Assembly (NCBI RefSeq): GCF_003815875.1
Contig: NZ_CP033924.1
Coordinates: 2,480,001 to 2,544,000, forward strand
From: Chryseobacterium lactis
GTDB taxonomy: Bacteria; Bacteroidota; Bacteroidia; Flavobacteriales; Weeksellaceae
Length of the DNA: 64,000 nucleotides
Reading direction: 5' to 3'
Under the pieces are notes generated by a model, which had not been told where the DNA came from, made no database searches, and saw only the letters and a list, made by a program, of their open reading frames with translations. The translations under genes and the position numbers were made by a program. Below, one piece after another: positions 18,856 through 27,671 of the stretch; the first letter of the stretch is position 1, and each line of letters begins with the position of its first letter.

Positions 18856-20232
18856 ATGGTTATCATGAGAAATATCTCTAAAACAACTACGTTAGAAAGC
18901 CGTTTTCCCCTCCTTGCAATTGAAAATGATTGCATCATTTCGAAAGAAGGAGACCTTACGGTGTGTTTCCGTCTAAGGCTTCCGGAAATTTTTACGGTAG
19001 GCACGGATGTATACGAATCCATTCATTCCTCATGGAGTAAAGCGATCAAAACTTTGCCGGATTATAGTATCCTGCACAAACAGGACTGGTATCTAAAGGA
19101 AAACTACCAGCCGGATCTTGAAAAAAGTGAACATAGTTTTTTGTCACGTTCTTTCCAGCTTCACTTTAATGAGCGACCGTTTCTGAACCACTATTGCTAT
19201 ATTTTTCTGACGAAAACGACAAAGGCACGGATGCAGTCCCAGAGCAATTTTAGCAGCTTGTGCAAGGGTAATCTTGTGCCCAAAGAAATAAAGGATAAGG
19301 AAGGAATGCGGCATTTTCTGGAATCGGTGAGCCAGTTCCAGCGTATTATCAATGACAGTGGTCATATAACAATGGATCAGCTGGGTGAAGCTGAAATATT
19401 GGGAAGCGAAGGGAAAACCGGAATTCTTGAACAGTATTTTACATTGTCGCGTGAGACCAATCCCGTTCTGCAGGATATGGCTCTGGGAACAGAAGAGCTC
19501 AGGGTTGGGAGCAAGAGGATGGTACTTCATACATTATCCAGTACCGATGATCTTCCCGGTACTGTTTCTGACTGCAATCGCTACGACAGACTTTCAACAG
19601 ATCGCAGTGACTGTATGTTGTCTTTTGCCAGTCCTGTGGGACTGATGCTGCGCTGTGACCACATTTATAACCAGTACCTGTTCATCGATAATAGTTCTGA
19701 AAACCTCAAAAAATTTGAGAAGTCGGCCAGAAATATGCATTCACTGGCACGTTATAGCCGGGCAAACCAGATAAATAAGGAATGGATAGAACGTTATCTG
19801 AACGAGGCCCATTCACACGGTTCACCATCGATCAGGGCCCATTATAATATATTCGCATGGAGTGAAGACCGACAGGAGCTACGCAACCTGAAAAATGATG
19901 TCGGAAGTGCGCTTGCGCTAATGGAATGTAAGCCCCGCCATAATACGGTCGATGCTGCCACCTTGTTCTGGGCGGGAATTCCCGGTAATGCGGGTGATTT
20001 TCCTGCCGAAGAATCCTTTTACACTTTCATTGAACCGGCACTATGTTTTTTTACCCAGGAAACCAACTATCAAGATTCGTTGTCGCCATTTGGGATTAAG
20101 CTTGCGGACAGACTGACTGGGAAACCGGTGCATTTGGATATCAGTGATCTTCCCATGAAAAAGGGGATCATTACGAATAGAAACCGTTTCATTTTAGGGC
20201 CATCTGGGGGTTGGCGGGCTATTCTTAATTGA
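18856..20232 (+). CDS. traG: TraG (VirB4-like ATPase), N-terminal part, interrupted at Walker A
   Basis: 458 codons. The N-terminal VirB4/TraG domain is intact and reads into the start of the P-loop (NRFILGPSGG), then leaves the family sequence within a hairpin insert and stops at TGA 20230-20232. TraG energises assembly of the type IV secretion channel at the inner membrane. Removing the insert restores one chain of about 835 residues with the P-loop GPSGSGKS. As written, the product lacks the ATPase core. Either the interruption is bypassed in translation, or the element cannot transfer by itself. Confidence 0.88.
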   Translation: MVIMRNISKTTTLESRFPLLAIENDCIISKEGDLTVCFRLRLPEIFTVGTDVYESIHSSWSKAIKTLPDYSILHKQDWYLKENYQPDLEKSEHSFLSRSFQLHFNERPFLNHYCYIFLTKTTKARMQSQSNFSSLCKGNLVPKEIKDKEGMRHFLESVSQFQRIINDSGHITMDQLGEAEILGSEGKTGILEQYFTLSRETNPVLQDMALGTEELRVGSKRMVLHTLSSTDDLPGTVSDCNRYDRLSTDRSDCMLSFASPVGLMLRCDHIYNQYLFIDNSSENLKKFEKSARNMHSLARYSRANQINKEWIERYLNEAHSHGSPSIRAHYNIFAWSEDRQELRNLKNDVGSALALMECKPRHNTVDAATLFWAGIPGNAGDFPAEESFYTFIEPALCFFTQETNYQDSLSPFGIKLADRLTGKPVHLDISDLPMKKGIITNRNRFILGPSGGWRAILN

Positions 20233-20258
20233 GTAGCCCGCCAGCCCACCAAAAAAAT
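20209..20258 (+). other. 50-nt hairpin insert in the traG Walker A codons
   Basis: Exactly 50 bases separate glycine codon GGG (20206-20208) from glycine codon GGA (20259-20261). The sequence 20208-20221 pairs with 20234-20247 (14 bp, one G-U), extendable by three pairs to a TTAATT loop. The zero-frame stop TGA lies at the top of the hairpin. TGG flanks both sides, as would a 3-bp target duplication. A bypass element, mobile palindrome or mutation are all possible. Confidence 0.8.
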
Positions 20259-21440
20259 GGAAGTGGAAAATCATTCTTCACCAATCATATGGTGAGACAA
20301 TATTATGAACAGGGAACTCATGTGCTTTTAGTAGATACGGGTAATTCTTATCAGGGGCTTTGCGAACTCATCAAAGGGAAGACAAAAGGAAAAGACGGTG
20401 TTTATTTCACCTACACCGAGGACAACCCCATCTCATTCAATCCTTTCTTTACCGAAGATAATGTCTTTGATATCGAGAAAAGAGAAAGCATTAAGACCTT
20501 GATTTTGACCCTATGGAAGAGGGACGACGAGGCTCCCCGACGTAGCGAGGAAGTCGCTTTGTCCAATGCAGTAGCCGGATACATCGAACGGATTAAAAAT
20601 AGCAATGAAATACCCTGCTTCAATGGATTCTATGAATACGTGAAAGGGGATTATAAGAAGGTACTGCAGGACAAAGAAGTCCGTGAAAAAGACTTTGACC
20701 TCGCCAATTTCTTAAATGTTCTGGAACCGTATTATAAAGGCGGTGAGTATGACTACTTACTAAACTCAGAAAAAGAGCTTGATTTGCTTAATAAGCGATT
20801 TATTGTCTTTGAAATTGATGCGATCAAGGATCACAAAATTCTTTTTCCCGTGGTTACAATAATCATCATGGAGGTCTTTATCAACAAGATGCGGAGATTG
20901 AAAGGTATCCGAAAGATGATATTGATTGAGGAAGCGTGGAAGGCAATTGCTAAAGAAGGAATGGCCGAATATATACGCTATTTATTCAAAACCGTCAGGA
21001 AATTCTTTGGGGAAGCAAATGTGGTAACACAGGAGATTGATGATATAATACAATCTCCCATTGTCAAGGAAACAATCATTAACAACAGTGACTGCAAGAT
21101 CCTGCTGGACCAACGAAAATATGCCAACAAATTTGACGACATCCAAAAGATGCTTGGTCTCACCGAAAGGGAAAAATCGCAGATCCTTTCGATTAATCAG
21201 GACAATGATCCTAATCGTAAGTACAAGGAAGTTTGGATAGGGCTTGGAGGCACTCATAGTGCAGTGTATGCTACAGAAGTGAGCGAACAGGAGTATTTGG
21301 CCTATACAACAGAGGAATCGGAGAAAATGCAAGTGATGGATCTAGCCCATGAAATGGGCGGGGATGTTGAAGCCGCCATAAAAAAAATATCACTGAAAAA
21401 GATCAAAGGCTTATCACCTGGCGATCATCCCAATAATTAA
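20229..21440 (+). CDS. traG: TraG (VirB4-like ATPase), C-terminal ATPase part
   Basis: The frame is open from a TTG at 20229 whose last bases overlap the TGA of the upstream frame (TTGA). True TraG sequence begins at NGSGKSFFTNHM (from 20256), giving the second half of the P-loop, followed by VLLVDTGNSYQGL, a Walker B-like KMILIEEAWKA and a C-terminal VVTQEIDDIIQSP block typical of TraG. If no bypass occurs, reinitiation at TTG could make a separate ATPase domain with KNGSGKS as its P-loop. Followed by traI after 22 bases. Confidence 0.85.
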   Translation: MSSPPAHQKNGSGKSFFTNHMVRQYYEQGTHVLLVDTGNSYQGLCELIKGKTKGKDGVYFTYTEDNPISFNPFFTEDNVFDIEKRESIKTLILTLWKRDDEAPRRSEEVALSNAVAGYIERIKNSNEIPCFNGFYEYVKGDYKKVLQDKEVREKDFDLANFLNVLEPYYKGGEYDYLLNSEKELDLLNKRFIVFEIDAIKDHKILFPVVTIIIMEVFINKMRRLKGIRKMILIEEAWKAIAKEGMAEYIRYLFKTVRKFFGEANVVTQEIDDIIQSPIVKETIINNSDCKILLDQRKYANKFDDIQKMLGLTEREKSQILSINQDNDPNRKYKEVWIGLGGTHSAVYATEVSEQEYLAYTTEESEKMQVMDLAHEMGGDVEAAIKKISLKKIKGLSPGDHPNN

Positions 21441-21462
21441 ACAATCTTAAAAATTTAGAAAA

Positions 21463-22095
21463 ATGAAAAATTTATTAATGACCGTGTTTATGGCATTGTC
21501 ACTAGCCATCACACAAAAAGCAAATGCGCAATGGGTAGTTACCGATCCGGCAAATCTCATCTCAGGTGTTCTGAACAGCGCCAACGAAATTGTACAGACC
21601 TCAAACACTGTAAGTAATGTGGTAAAGAATTTTAACGAAGTCAAAAAAGTGTATGAGCAGGGCAAAGAATATTATGACAAACTAAAGGCTGTCAACAATC
21701 TGGTGAAAGATGCGAGAAAAGTGCAACAGACCGTTCTTTTGGTCGGGGATGTTAGTAATCTCTATGTCAATAATTTCTCCCGTATGCTAAACGACAAAAA
21801 CTTCTCTGCAGCGGAACTGGTAGCCATTGGAAATGGGTATTCATCGCTGCTGAATGAGAGTACAGAACTACTCAAGGAATTGAAGCAGATCGTAAGTTCC
21901 AGCAGCCTTTCACTGAATGATAAGGAGCGTATGGAGATTATAGACCGTGTCTACAAGGAGGTAAAGGAGTATCATAGCCTGGTAAGATATTTTACGAACA
22001 AAAATATCTCTGTAAGTATCCTGCGTGCAAAAAAGCAAAATGACACCAAGCGTGTCATGGACTTATATGGTACAGCTAATCAAAAATATTGGTAA
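21463..22095 (+). CDS. traI: Conjugal transfer protein TraI (DUF4141)
   Basis: 210 residues with a signal peptide ending at about ANAQ-WV (residue 23), then long amphipathic helices with heptad-like leucines. DUF4141 proteins occupy this place in CTnDOT-type operons; the secreted helical architecture resembles VirB5, a minor pilus component, by inference. Note that this TraI is unrelated to the F-plasmid relaxase of the same name. Confidence 0.88.
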   Translation: MKNLLMTVFMALSLAITQKANAQWVVTDPANLISGVLNSANEIVQTSNTVSNVVKNFNEVKKVYEQGKEYYDKLKAVNNLVKDARKVQQTVLLVGDVSNLYVNNFSRMLNDKNFSAAELVAIGNGYSSLLNESTELLKELKQIVSSSSLSLNDKERMEIIDRVYKEVKEYHSLVRYFTNKNISVSILRAKKQNDTKRVMDLYGTANQKYW

Positions 22096-22110
22096 TAAAT
22101 TCTCACGGTT

Positions 22111-23136
22111 ATGGAATTTAACAATTTACATGAGATCCTACGGGGCCTCTATGATGAAATGATCCCCATGTCGGAAACGATGGCGGTTGTGGCAAAAGGA
22201 GTTGCGGGTCTGGGGGCTCTCTTCTATGTGGCGTTAAAGGTCTGGCAGGCATTGAGCCGGGCGGAACCTATTGACGTTTTTCCCTTACTGAGACCTTTTG
22301 CAATAGGCATCTGTATAATGTTTTTCCCGACGATAGTATTGGGGACAATTAACGGTGTACTTAGCCCAATTGTTAAGGGTACACACTCGATGTTGGAAGG
22401 GCAGGTTCTGGATCTAAACACTTTGCAGCAGCAAAAAGATGTACTGGAAAAAGAAGCGATGTTGCGGAATCCCGCAACGGCCTACCTAGTCTCCGATGAG
22501 GAGTTCGACAAAAAGCTTGATGATCTGGGATGGTCATTTGAAGACATTGCAACGATGATGAATATGTACAGGGACCAGGCGGTTTATAATATAAAGCAGG
22601 AAATCAAGCAGCAGTTGCGCGAATTACTGGAGCTTTTATTTCAGGCGGCGGCACTTGTTGTGGATACGATCCGTACATTTTTTTTAATTGTTCTATCAAT
22701 CCTCGGGCCCATTGCTTTTGCTATTTCTGTGTGGGATGGTTTTCAGAGTACGCTCAACCAGTGGCTTACACGGTATATAAGTGTATATCTCTGGCTTCCG
22801 GTTGCTGATCTTTTCAGCGCAATGCTGGCGAAAATAAATGCCATGAGCGTCCAGCGGGATATAGAACTGTTAAGTGATCCCTCATTTGTGCCCGATCCCG
22901 AGAATAGTGTTTACCTGATTTTTATGATCATAGGAATTGTAGGATACTTTACCATACCTACTGTTACAAGCTGGATCATTCAGGCTGGAGGTGCAGGAAA
23001 CTTTACACGCAATGTCAGTCAGGCTGCGATGCGCACAGGAAATGTTGGCGCTGCCGCTGCCGGAGCTGCAGTGGGGAATATTGGGGGTGAACTGTTGGAT
23101 AATAAGAGCAATGGACAGGGACAAAAAAGCAATTGA
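22111..23136 (+). CDS. traJ: Conjugal transfer protein TraJ (VirB6-like)
   Basis: 341 residues, polytopic: hydrophobic segments at about 27-45, 60-80, 180-215, 230-250 and 265-295. The LYDEMIPMSETMAVVAKGVAGLGALFYV-type N-terminus is the TraJ signature in Bacteroidota elements. VirB6-type proteins line the inner-membrane channel; the match to that role is by topology and position. A Gly/Ala-rich tail ends in NKSNGQGQKSN. Its stop overlaps an alternative TTG start of traK. Confidence 0.9.
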   Translation: MEFNNLHEILRGLYDEMIPMSETMAVVAKGVAGLGALFYVALKVWQALSRAEPIDVFPLLRPFAIGICIMFFPTIVLGTINGVLSPIVKGTHSMLEGQVLDLNTLQQQKDVLEKEAMLRNPATAYLVSDEEFDKKLDDLGWSFEDIATMMNMYRDQAVYNIKQEIKQQLRELLELLFQAAALVVDTIRTFFLIVLSILGPIAFAISVWDGFQSTLNQWLTRYISVYLWLPVADLFSAMLAKINAMSVQRDIELLSDPSFVPDPENSVYLIFMIIGIVGYFTIPTVTSWIIQAGGAGNFTRNVSQAAMRTGNVGAAAAGAAVGNIGGELLDNKSNGQGQKSN

Positions 23137-23138
23137 TT

Positions 23139-23762
23139 ATGGAATTCAGAACGTTAAGAAATATTGAAAATAGTTTTAAGCAGATCAGGCTATACGCCAT
23201 TGTCTTTGCGATACTGTGTTTAGCGGTAGCAGCTTTTGCGGTGTGGAAATCGTATTCCTTTGCATCGGTACAACGGGAGAAAATATATGTTCTTGATCAG
23301 GGAAAATCGTTGATGCTGGCACTCTCACAGGATGCGAGCATAAACCGTCCCGTTGAGGCACGTGAGCATGTCAGGAGGTTCCATGAGCTTTTTTTTACGC
23401 TGGCACCAGATAAATCTGCGATTGAAAGCAATATGAAACGGGCATTCGACCTGGCGGATAAAAGTGCTTTTGATTATTATCGTGACCTTTCTGAAAAGGG
23501 GTATTATAACAGGATCATATCCGGGAACATTCAGCAAAGAGTTGAAGTGGACAGTGTGGTCTGTGATTTTAATACTTATCCTTATTCTGTCACCACCTAC
23601 GCCAAGCAGTTTATCATCCGGTCCAGTAATCTTACCCGAAGGAGCCTTGTCACATCATGCAATCTGCTCAATAGTGTGCGGTCAGACAGCAATCCACAGG
23701 GCTTCCAGATTTTAAAATTTTCAGTCCTTTCCAATAAGGATGAGGAAGTGATAGAGCGGTAG
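23139..23762 (+). CDS. traK: Conjugal transfer protein TraK (VirB8-like)
   Basis: 207 residues from ATG 23139, three bases after the traJ stop. One N-terminal membrane helix (about 18-38) and a periplasmic domain match the VirB8-type layout; the N-terminus FRTLRNIENSFKQIRLY is typical of TraK. It should bridge the inner-membrane complex and the periplasmic core. Confidence 0.9.
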   Translation: MEFRTLRNIENSFKQIRLYAIVFAILCLAVAAFAVWKSYSFASVQREKIYVLDQGKSLMLALSQDASINRPVEAREHVRRFHELFFTLAPDKSAIESNMKRAFDLADKSAFDYYRDLSEKGYYNRIISGNIQQRVEVDSVVCDFNTYPYSVTTYAKQFIIRSSNLTRRSLVTSCNLLNSVRSDSNPQGFQILKFSVLSNKDEEVIER

Positions 23763-23817
23763 AGAAAATTAGTCCTCTCCATAGAAGGGGGAGGCGTTAT
23801 GGTTCAAAATTTAGAAA

Positions 23818-24099
23818 ATGAAAAATATTAGAACAACAATCGATAATGAGCTTGAGAAGCTCGATCTGAGATGGCGGAATTTACCCGTCCGTAAACAGAT
23901 CAGATATGTACTTTATCTATTCGCATTCTACCTGCTTATGGGCGTAGGCGTACTGGTCAAAGTATTTTATGATCTGGGAAAAGGGGATAAAATCGATATA
24001 AGCCATATCGAAGTACCAGCTGTGATTCATAATGAATCTTCTTTGAAAGATTCTGTTAGAAATCCTAAAACTATACACAATGGAAGAGAAAGAGAATAA
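23818..24099 (+). CDS. traL: Conjugal transfer protein TraL
   Basis: 93 residues: a basic cytoplasmic N-terminus, one membrane helix (about 33-52), and a periplasmic tail. Its small size, single helix and position between traK and traM identify TraL (DUF3989-type). Its last 20 bases overlap the start of traM, a sign of coupled translation. Confidence 0.82.
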   Translation: MKNIRTTIDNELEKLDLRWRNLPVRKQIRYVLYLFAFYLLMGVGVLVKVFYDLGKGDKIDISHIEVPAVIHNESSLKDSVRNPKTIHNGRERE

Positions 24100-25414
24100 G
24101 AGGATCAGTTTAATTGTGGATGAAGATTCTACAGAAAATTCGGAAAGCAGTTCCTCAAAAAATGATAAGCTTAAAAAGCCCATCATCTTTGGCCTGATGG
24201 CCATTGTTTTCATCGCCTGTCTTTACTTGATATTTAAACCTAAAGATGGTGGTGAGGAAAATAAGGATAAAGGGTTAAAAAATGCCGTACCTGAGGCCAC
24301 AGACAAAGGGCTGCAGGCGGATAAACAGAAGGCTTATGAGAAGGAAATGATTGAAGAGAGGGAAGCTGCAAAGCGCAATTCGCTGATGTCATTGTCAGAT
24401 TATTGGAATAGTTCCGATACCTCAGTTAGCGGTGAAGTTCCCGTGGCAAAAGTTAATGGCGGTAACTCAGGAGGATATGCGATGACCGGTACACAGAATA
24501 ATTCCTTGAGCAGTTATCAGAATGCACAGCAAACCCTGGGGTCGTTTTATCGGGATGATGACCGCGAAAAATTGGCGCTTCGCAAACAGGTAGATGAACT
24601 CAAAGATCGGCTTTCAGAAAAGGACGTTCCTCAGACACCTACCTATAAGGACCAGCTGGCATTAATGGAAAAATCGTACGAAATGGCTTCACGCTATCTT
24701 CCTTCAGGAAATACATTACCCACAAACCCTGCGATCAATGTTGGTCAGCTTACCGATTCAACAGCGATAAAAACAACTACTCTAACAAGCAATAAAGGGA
24801 AGATCGAAAGTTTGAAAGGGTCCAAAAGGGGGATTGTAACAGCCTTGTACCGCGAAGAGGATGCAGCGGAGATTTTAAATGGCATCGGAGAGCGTAATAT
24901 AGGCTTTATCACGCCCGGACAAGTTGCCCAAAGTGATATTGTCAGGAATAGTATACGAGCAATGGTGATGGAAACAAAAACATTATCAGGGGACGGGTCG
25001 CTAAAGTTGAGATTATCCGAAAATGCAATGATTGGCGGTTATCATGTTTCCAAAGGAACGGAACTGGTGGCAGATACCAAATTTCAGGGAAATAGGTTGC
25101 AGCTAAAGATCAGCGCAGTTGAAATATCTGGAAATATTGTTCCAGTCGAGATTCTAGTTTATGGCACTGACGGTCAGCTTGGGTTATTTGTCCCACGTTC
25201 AGACGAGATCAATGCCGCGGGAGAAATAGCGGCAAACATGAGCCAGAGTTCCGGGATGAATATTTCTATGTCGCGGTCGGCGGGACAGCAGGTTGCAAGT
25301 GATCTGAGCAGGGGACTGATACAGGGCGTTTCAGGTTTTTTTTCAAAAAAATTAAGAGCTGTCAAGGTAACAGTGAGGTCAGGTCATCAAGTACTGCTGG
25401 TGACCAAAAAATAA
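24080..25414 (+). CDS. traM: Conjugal transfer protein TraM (VirB10-like)
   Basis: 444 residues. A charged cytoplasmic N-terminus, one membrane helix (about 33-50), a long polar linker with a coiled-coil stretch (near 160-185), and a C-terminal beta-rich domain beginning near 295 (AMVMETKTLSGDGSLKLRL) match TraM. VirB10-type proteins span the envelope and couple ATP use to the outer-membrane pore; this role is inferred from architecture. Confidence 0.9.
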   Translation: MEEKENKRISLIVDEDSTENSESSSSKNDKLKKPIIFGLMAIVFIACLYLIFKPKDGGEENKDKGLKNAVPEATDKGLQADKQKAYEKEMIEEREAAKRNSLMSLSDYWNSSDTSVSGEVPVAKVNGGNSGGYAMTGTQNNSLSSYQNAQQTLGSFYRDDDREKLALRKQVDELKDRLSEKDVPQTPTYKDQLALMEKSYEMASRYLPSGNTLPTNPAINVGQLTDSTAIKTTTLTSNKGKIESLKGSKRGIVTALYREEDAAEILNGIGERNIGFITPGQVAQSDIVRNSIRAMVMETKTLSGDGSLKLRLSENAMIGGYHVSKGTELVADTKFQGNRLQLKISAVEISGNIVPVEILVYGTDGQLGLFVPRSDEINAAGEIAANMSQSSGMNISMSRSAGQQVASDLSRGLIQGVSGFFSKKLRAVKVTVRSGHQVLLVTKK

Positions 25415-25438
25415 AGTAATAACAATAATAATCATACT

Positions 25439-26320
25439 ATGATAACAATCAAAAATATACTGATGATCCTGCTTTTTGTGGGACTGTTTATCAAGACTTT
25501 TGGTCAGCAGTCGCTCGAAAAGGGAAGGGTAGAACCTTATAGGCTGGAAGTAACATATAACAAAACCTGCCATATTATTTTTCCTTCAACTATCAGGTAC
25601 ACAGATCTGGGATCGAGTTATCTTATTGCTGAGAAAGCAGAGGATGCACAGAACGTCCTGCGTATAAAGGCAGCAGTTAAGGATTTTGCGGAGGAAACCA
25701 ACTTTACAGTAATTACAGAGGATGGCCAATTTTATAGCTTTAATGTTATTTATAATGCTGATCCATATACGCTGAGCTACGATTTAAAGAAAATGAAAAT
25801 TGATGCTGAGCGTGAGGAAGGGAGAAACGTTCAGTTTGAGGAGCTTGGTTTTAATCCACCATCCTTAACAGAAGTTGCGCTGAAAACTATATATCAGCAG
25901 AATAAAAGGTATATAAGACACATCGCGTCCAGATCCTATGGAATTCAGTCTGTTCTTAAAGGTATCTATGTCCATAACGGTAAGTTTTACTTCCATGTGG
26001 AAGTTAAAAATAGATCAAACGTACCTTTTGTCGTGGACTTTTGTACCTATAAAATCGAGGATAAGCAGATTGCAAAAAGAACGGTTTCTCAGGAAAAGCA
26101 ATTAGCTCCTTTAAGGCAGTATCCTGGTCTGGAAGTAATCTCAGATAATTCAATCGCTGGCAATGTGATACTTCTTGATCAATTTACAATCACTGATGAG
26201 CAGGTGCTAAGGATTGAAATTTTTGAAAGGAATGGAGCAAGGAACCAGGTGCTGGAGATTGAGAATTCGGATCTGGTTGCTGCGAAGCCCGTATCTGAAA
26301 TGAAGATTAAGGTTAATTAA
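25439..26320 (+). CDS. traN: Conjugal transfer protein TraN (DUF4138, VirB9-like)
   Basis: 293 residues with a signal peptide (cleavage near FGQQ, about residue 23). The block LEVTYNKTCHIIFPSTIRYTDLG-like with the following AEDAQNVLRIKA is the DUF4138/TraN signature. The protein should be periplasmic and part of the outer-membrane core complex with TraM and TraO. The single early cysteine pair seen in some families is not obvious here. Confidence 0.9.
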   Translation: MITIKNILMILLFVGLFIKTFGQQSLEKGRVEPYRLEVTYNKTCHIIFPSTIRYTDLGSSYLIAEKAEDAQNVLRIKAAVKDFAEETNFTVITEDGQFYSFNVIYNADPYTLSYDLKKMKIDAEREEGRNVQFEELGFNPPSLTEVALKTIYQQNKRYIRHIASRSYGIQSVLKGIYVHNGKFYFHVEVKNRSNVPFVVDFCTYKIEDKQIAKRTVSQEKQLAPLRQYPGLEVISDNSIAGNVILLDQFTITDEQVLRIEIFERNGARNQVLEIENSDLVAAKPVSEMKIKVN

Positions 26321-26334
26321 TAAAGCAAGGAATT

Positions 26335-26892
26335 ATGAAAAAGTATATCATCTTTTTGGTACTGGCCATTATGAGCATCCCATTGTATGCGCAGCGCATG
26401 GTGTATAAACAGAAATCTTTGGAAGTTAATACAGGACTTTTAAATGCAGATCGAATAGGCAAAGATTTCTATATCAATTTGACATTGAACAGTTTTGCAA
26501 AACACGGCAACTACTGGATCTGGGGACTTGAATATCAAAAGAAGACAGCAGACTATAAAACTTGGAATATCCCATTGGAAGACTTTCTTGGAGAGGCAGG
26601 TTATAGTATAAAGCTTCTTTCAGATTCAAGGAAATTTATTACTCTGAACGGAGCTGTTACGGGAGTAGCAGGCTTTGAATCGGTCAATAAAGGAGATAGT
26701 CTGCTCATGGATGGCGGAATACTAAAAAACAAAAATGGATTTGTTTTTGGTACTGGCGGGAGATTGTCCTTAGAGACCTATATTTCAGACCGGGTTGTTT
26801 TTATGCTGCAAGGTCGGATCAGGATATTATGGGGCAGCGATCTCGAGCGTTTTAGACCATCAATGTGTTTGGGCTTACGTTTTAACTTTTGA
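26335..26892 (+). CDS. traO: Conjugal transfer protein TraO
   Basis: 185 residues with a signal peptide (about 1-19, LYAQ) and alternating beta strands ending in LGLRFNF, with a C-terminal phenylalanine as in outer-membrane beta-barrel proteins. TraO in this position is an outer-membrane component of the transfer apparatus in Bacteroidota elements. Fifteen bases separate it from traN, and the same from traQ. Confidence 0.85.
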   Translation: MKKYIIFLVLAIMSIPLYAQRMVYKQKSLEVNTGLLNADRIGKDFYINLTLNSFAKHGNYWIWGLEYQKKTADYKTWNIPLEDFLGEAGYSIKLLSDSRKFITLNGAVTGVAGFESVNKGDSLLMDGGILKNKNGFVFGTGGRLSLETYISDRVVFMLQGRIRILWGSDLERFRPSMCLGLRFNF

Positions 26893-26907
26893 AAATCAGA
26901 AAAAGAT

Positions 26908-27384
26908 ATGAAGAATATATTTTATAAGTGGGAGACGACGATAGGATCGGTTTTTCTCGGATTTATTGCTATTTTAGGAATTATATTTCTCTCGGGATGC
27001 GAAAAGGAAGTGCTAGATGTACAGGAAGTTTTCCCTTTTGAGGTGAAGGTTATGCCGGTTCCAAAGGAAATAGGAATTGGTGAAACAGTTGAAATACGCT
27101 TTTCTATAATTTCAAATGGAAATTATACAGGTAATACGTACAGGCTAAGGTATTTTCAAAATGATGGACAGGGCAGTTTAAATTACGCTGGATATAAACC
27201 TTATTTGCCAAACGATCTTTATCCGTTGGCAGAAAAAGAATTTCGTCTGTATTATACATCAGAATCTTTAGTTTCACAACAATTTGACGTATGGATAGTT
27301 GATAGTTTTGGTAATGAGAAGCAAATTTCTTTTCAATTTAACAACAAAAAGCTAGGGCCTATCATTATCGGTCCGGTTAGATAA
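26908..27384 (+). CDS. traQ: Conjugal transfer lipoprotein TraQ (DUF3872)
   Basis: 158 residues. A membrane segment ends in the lipobox LSGC (Cys31), giving a lipoprotein, followed by an Ig-like beta-sandwich pattern (PFEVKVMPVPKEIGIGETVEIRF). DUF3872/TraQ is the last gene of the CTnDOT tra series; traP and traH of that series were not found here. A strong terminator follows. Confidence 0.85.
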   Translation: MKNIFYKWETTIGSVFLGFIAILGIIFLSGCEKEVLDVQEVFPFEVKVMPVPKEIGIGETVEIRFSIISNGNYTGNTYRLRYFQNDGQGSLNYAGYKPYLPNDLYPLAEKEFRLYYTSESLVSQQFDVWIVDSFGNEKQISFQFNNKKLGPIIIGPVR

Positions 27385-27460
27385 TAGTATAGTTAAATAG
27401 ATGTAAAAGCTATTAATACGGTGAATGCCTTACACTACCAGAGTGAGAGCATGCTCGATT

Positions 27461-27487
27461 GGACGGCCGAATGGCCGTCCTTTTTTG
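27461..27487 (+). terminator. Terminator of the tra operon
   Basis: Perfect 8-bp GC-rich stem GGACGGCC (27461-27468) with GGCCGTCC (27473-27480), GAAT tetraloop, then six T and a G-poor tail. The rest of the 27385-27671 gap shows nothing gene-like. Confidence 0.92.
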
Positions 27488-27671
27488 TTACAATTAACTT
27501 GTAAAAGTGAAATTATGTAGGTAAGATCGATTTTTTTAAATTGAAATATTTCTTTATTAAGGTAAAAATGTTAGATTTATATAACTATAGACCATAAATT
27601 ACACTATACGGAAACTTAATTATCGCTGTCGCTGAGATCGGTCTTGTTCTGTTATCAAATTATAGATTGTA

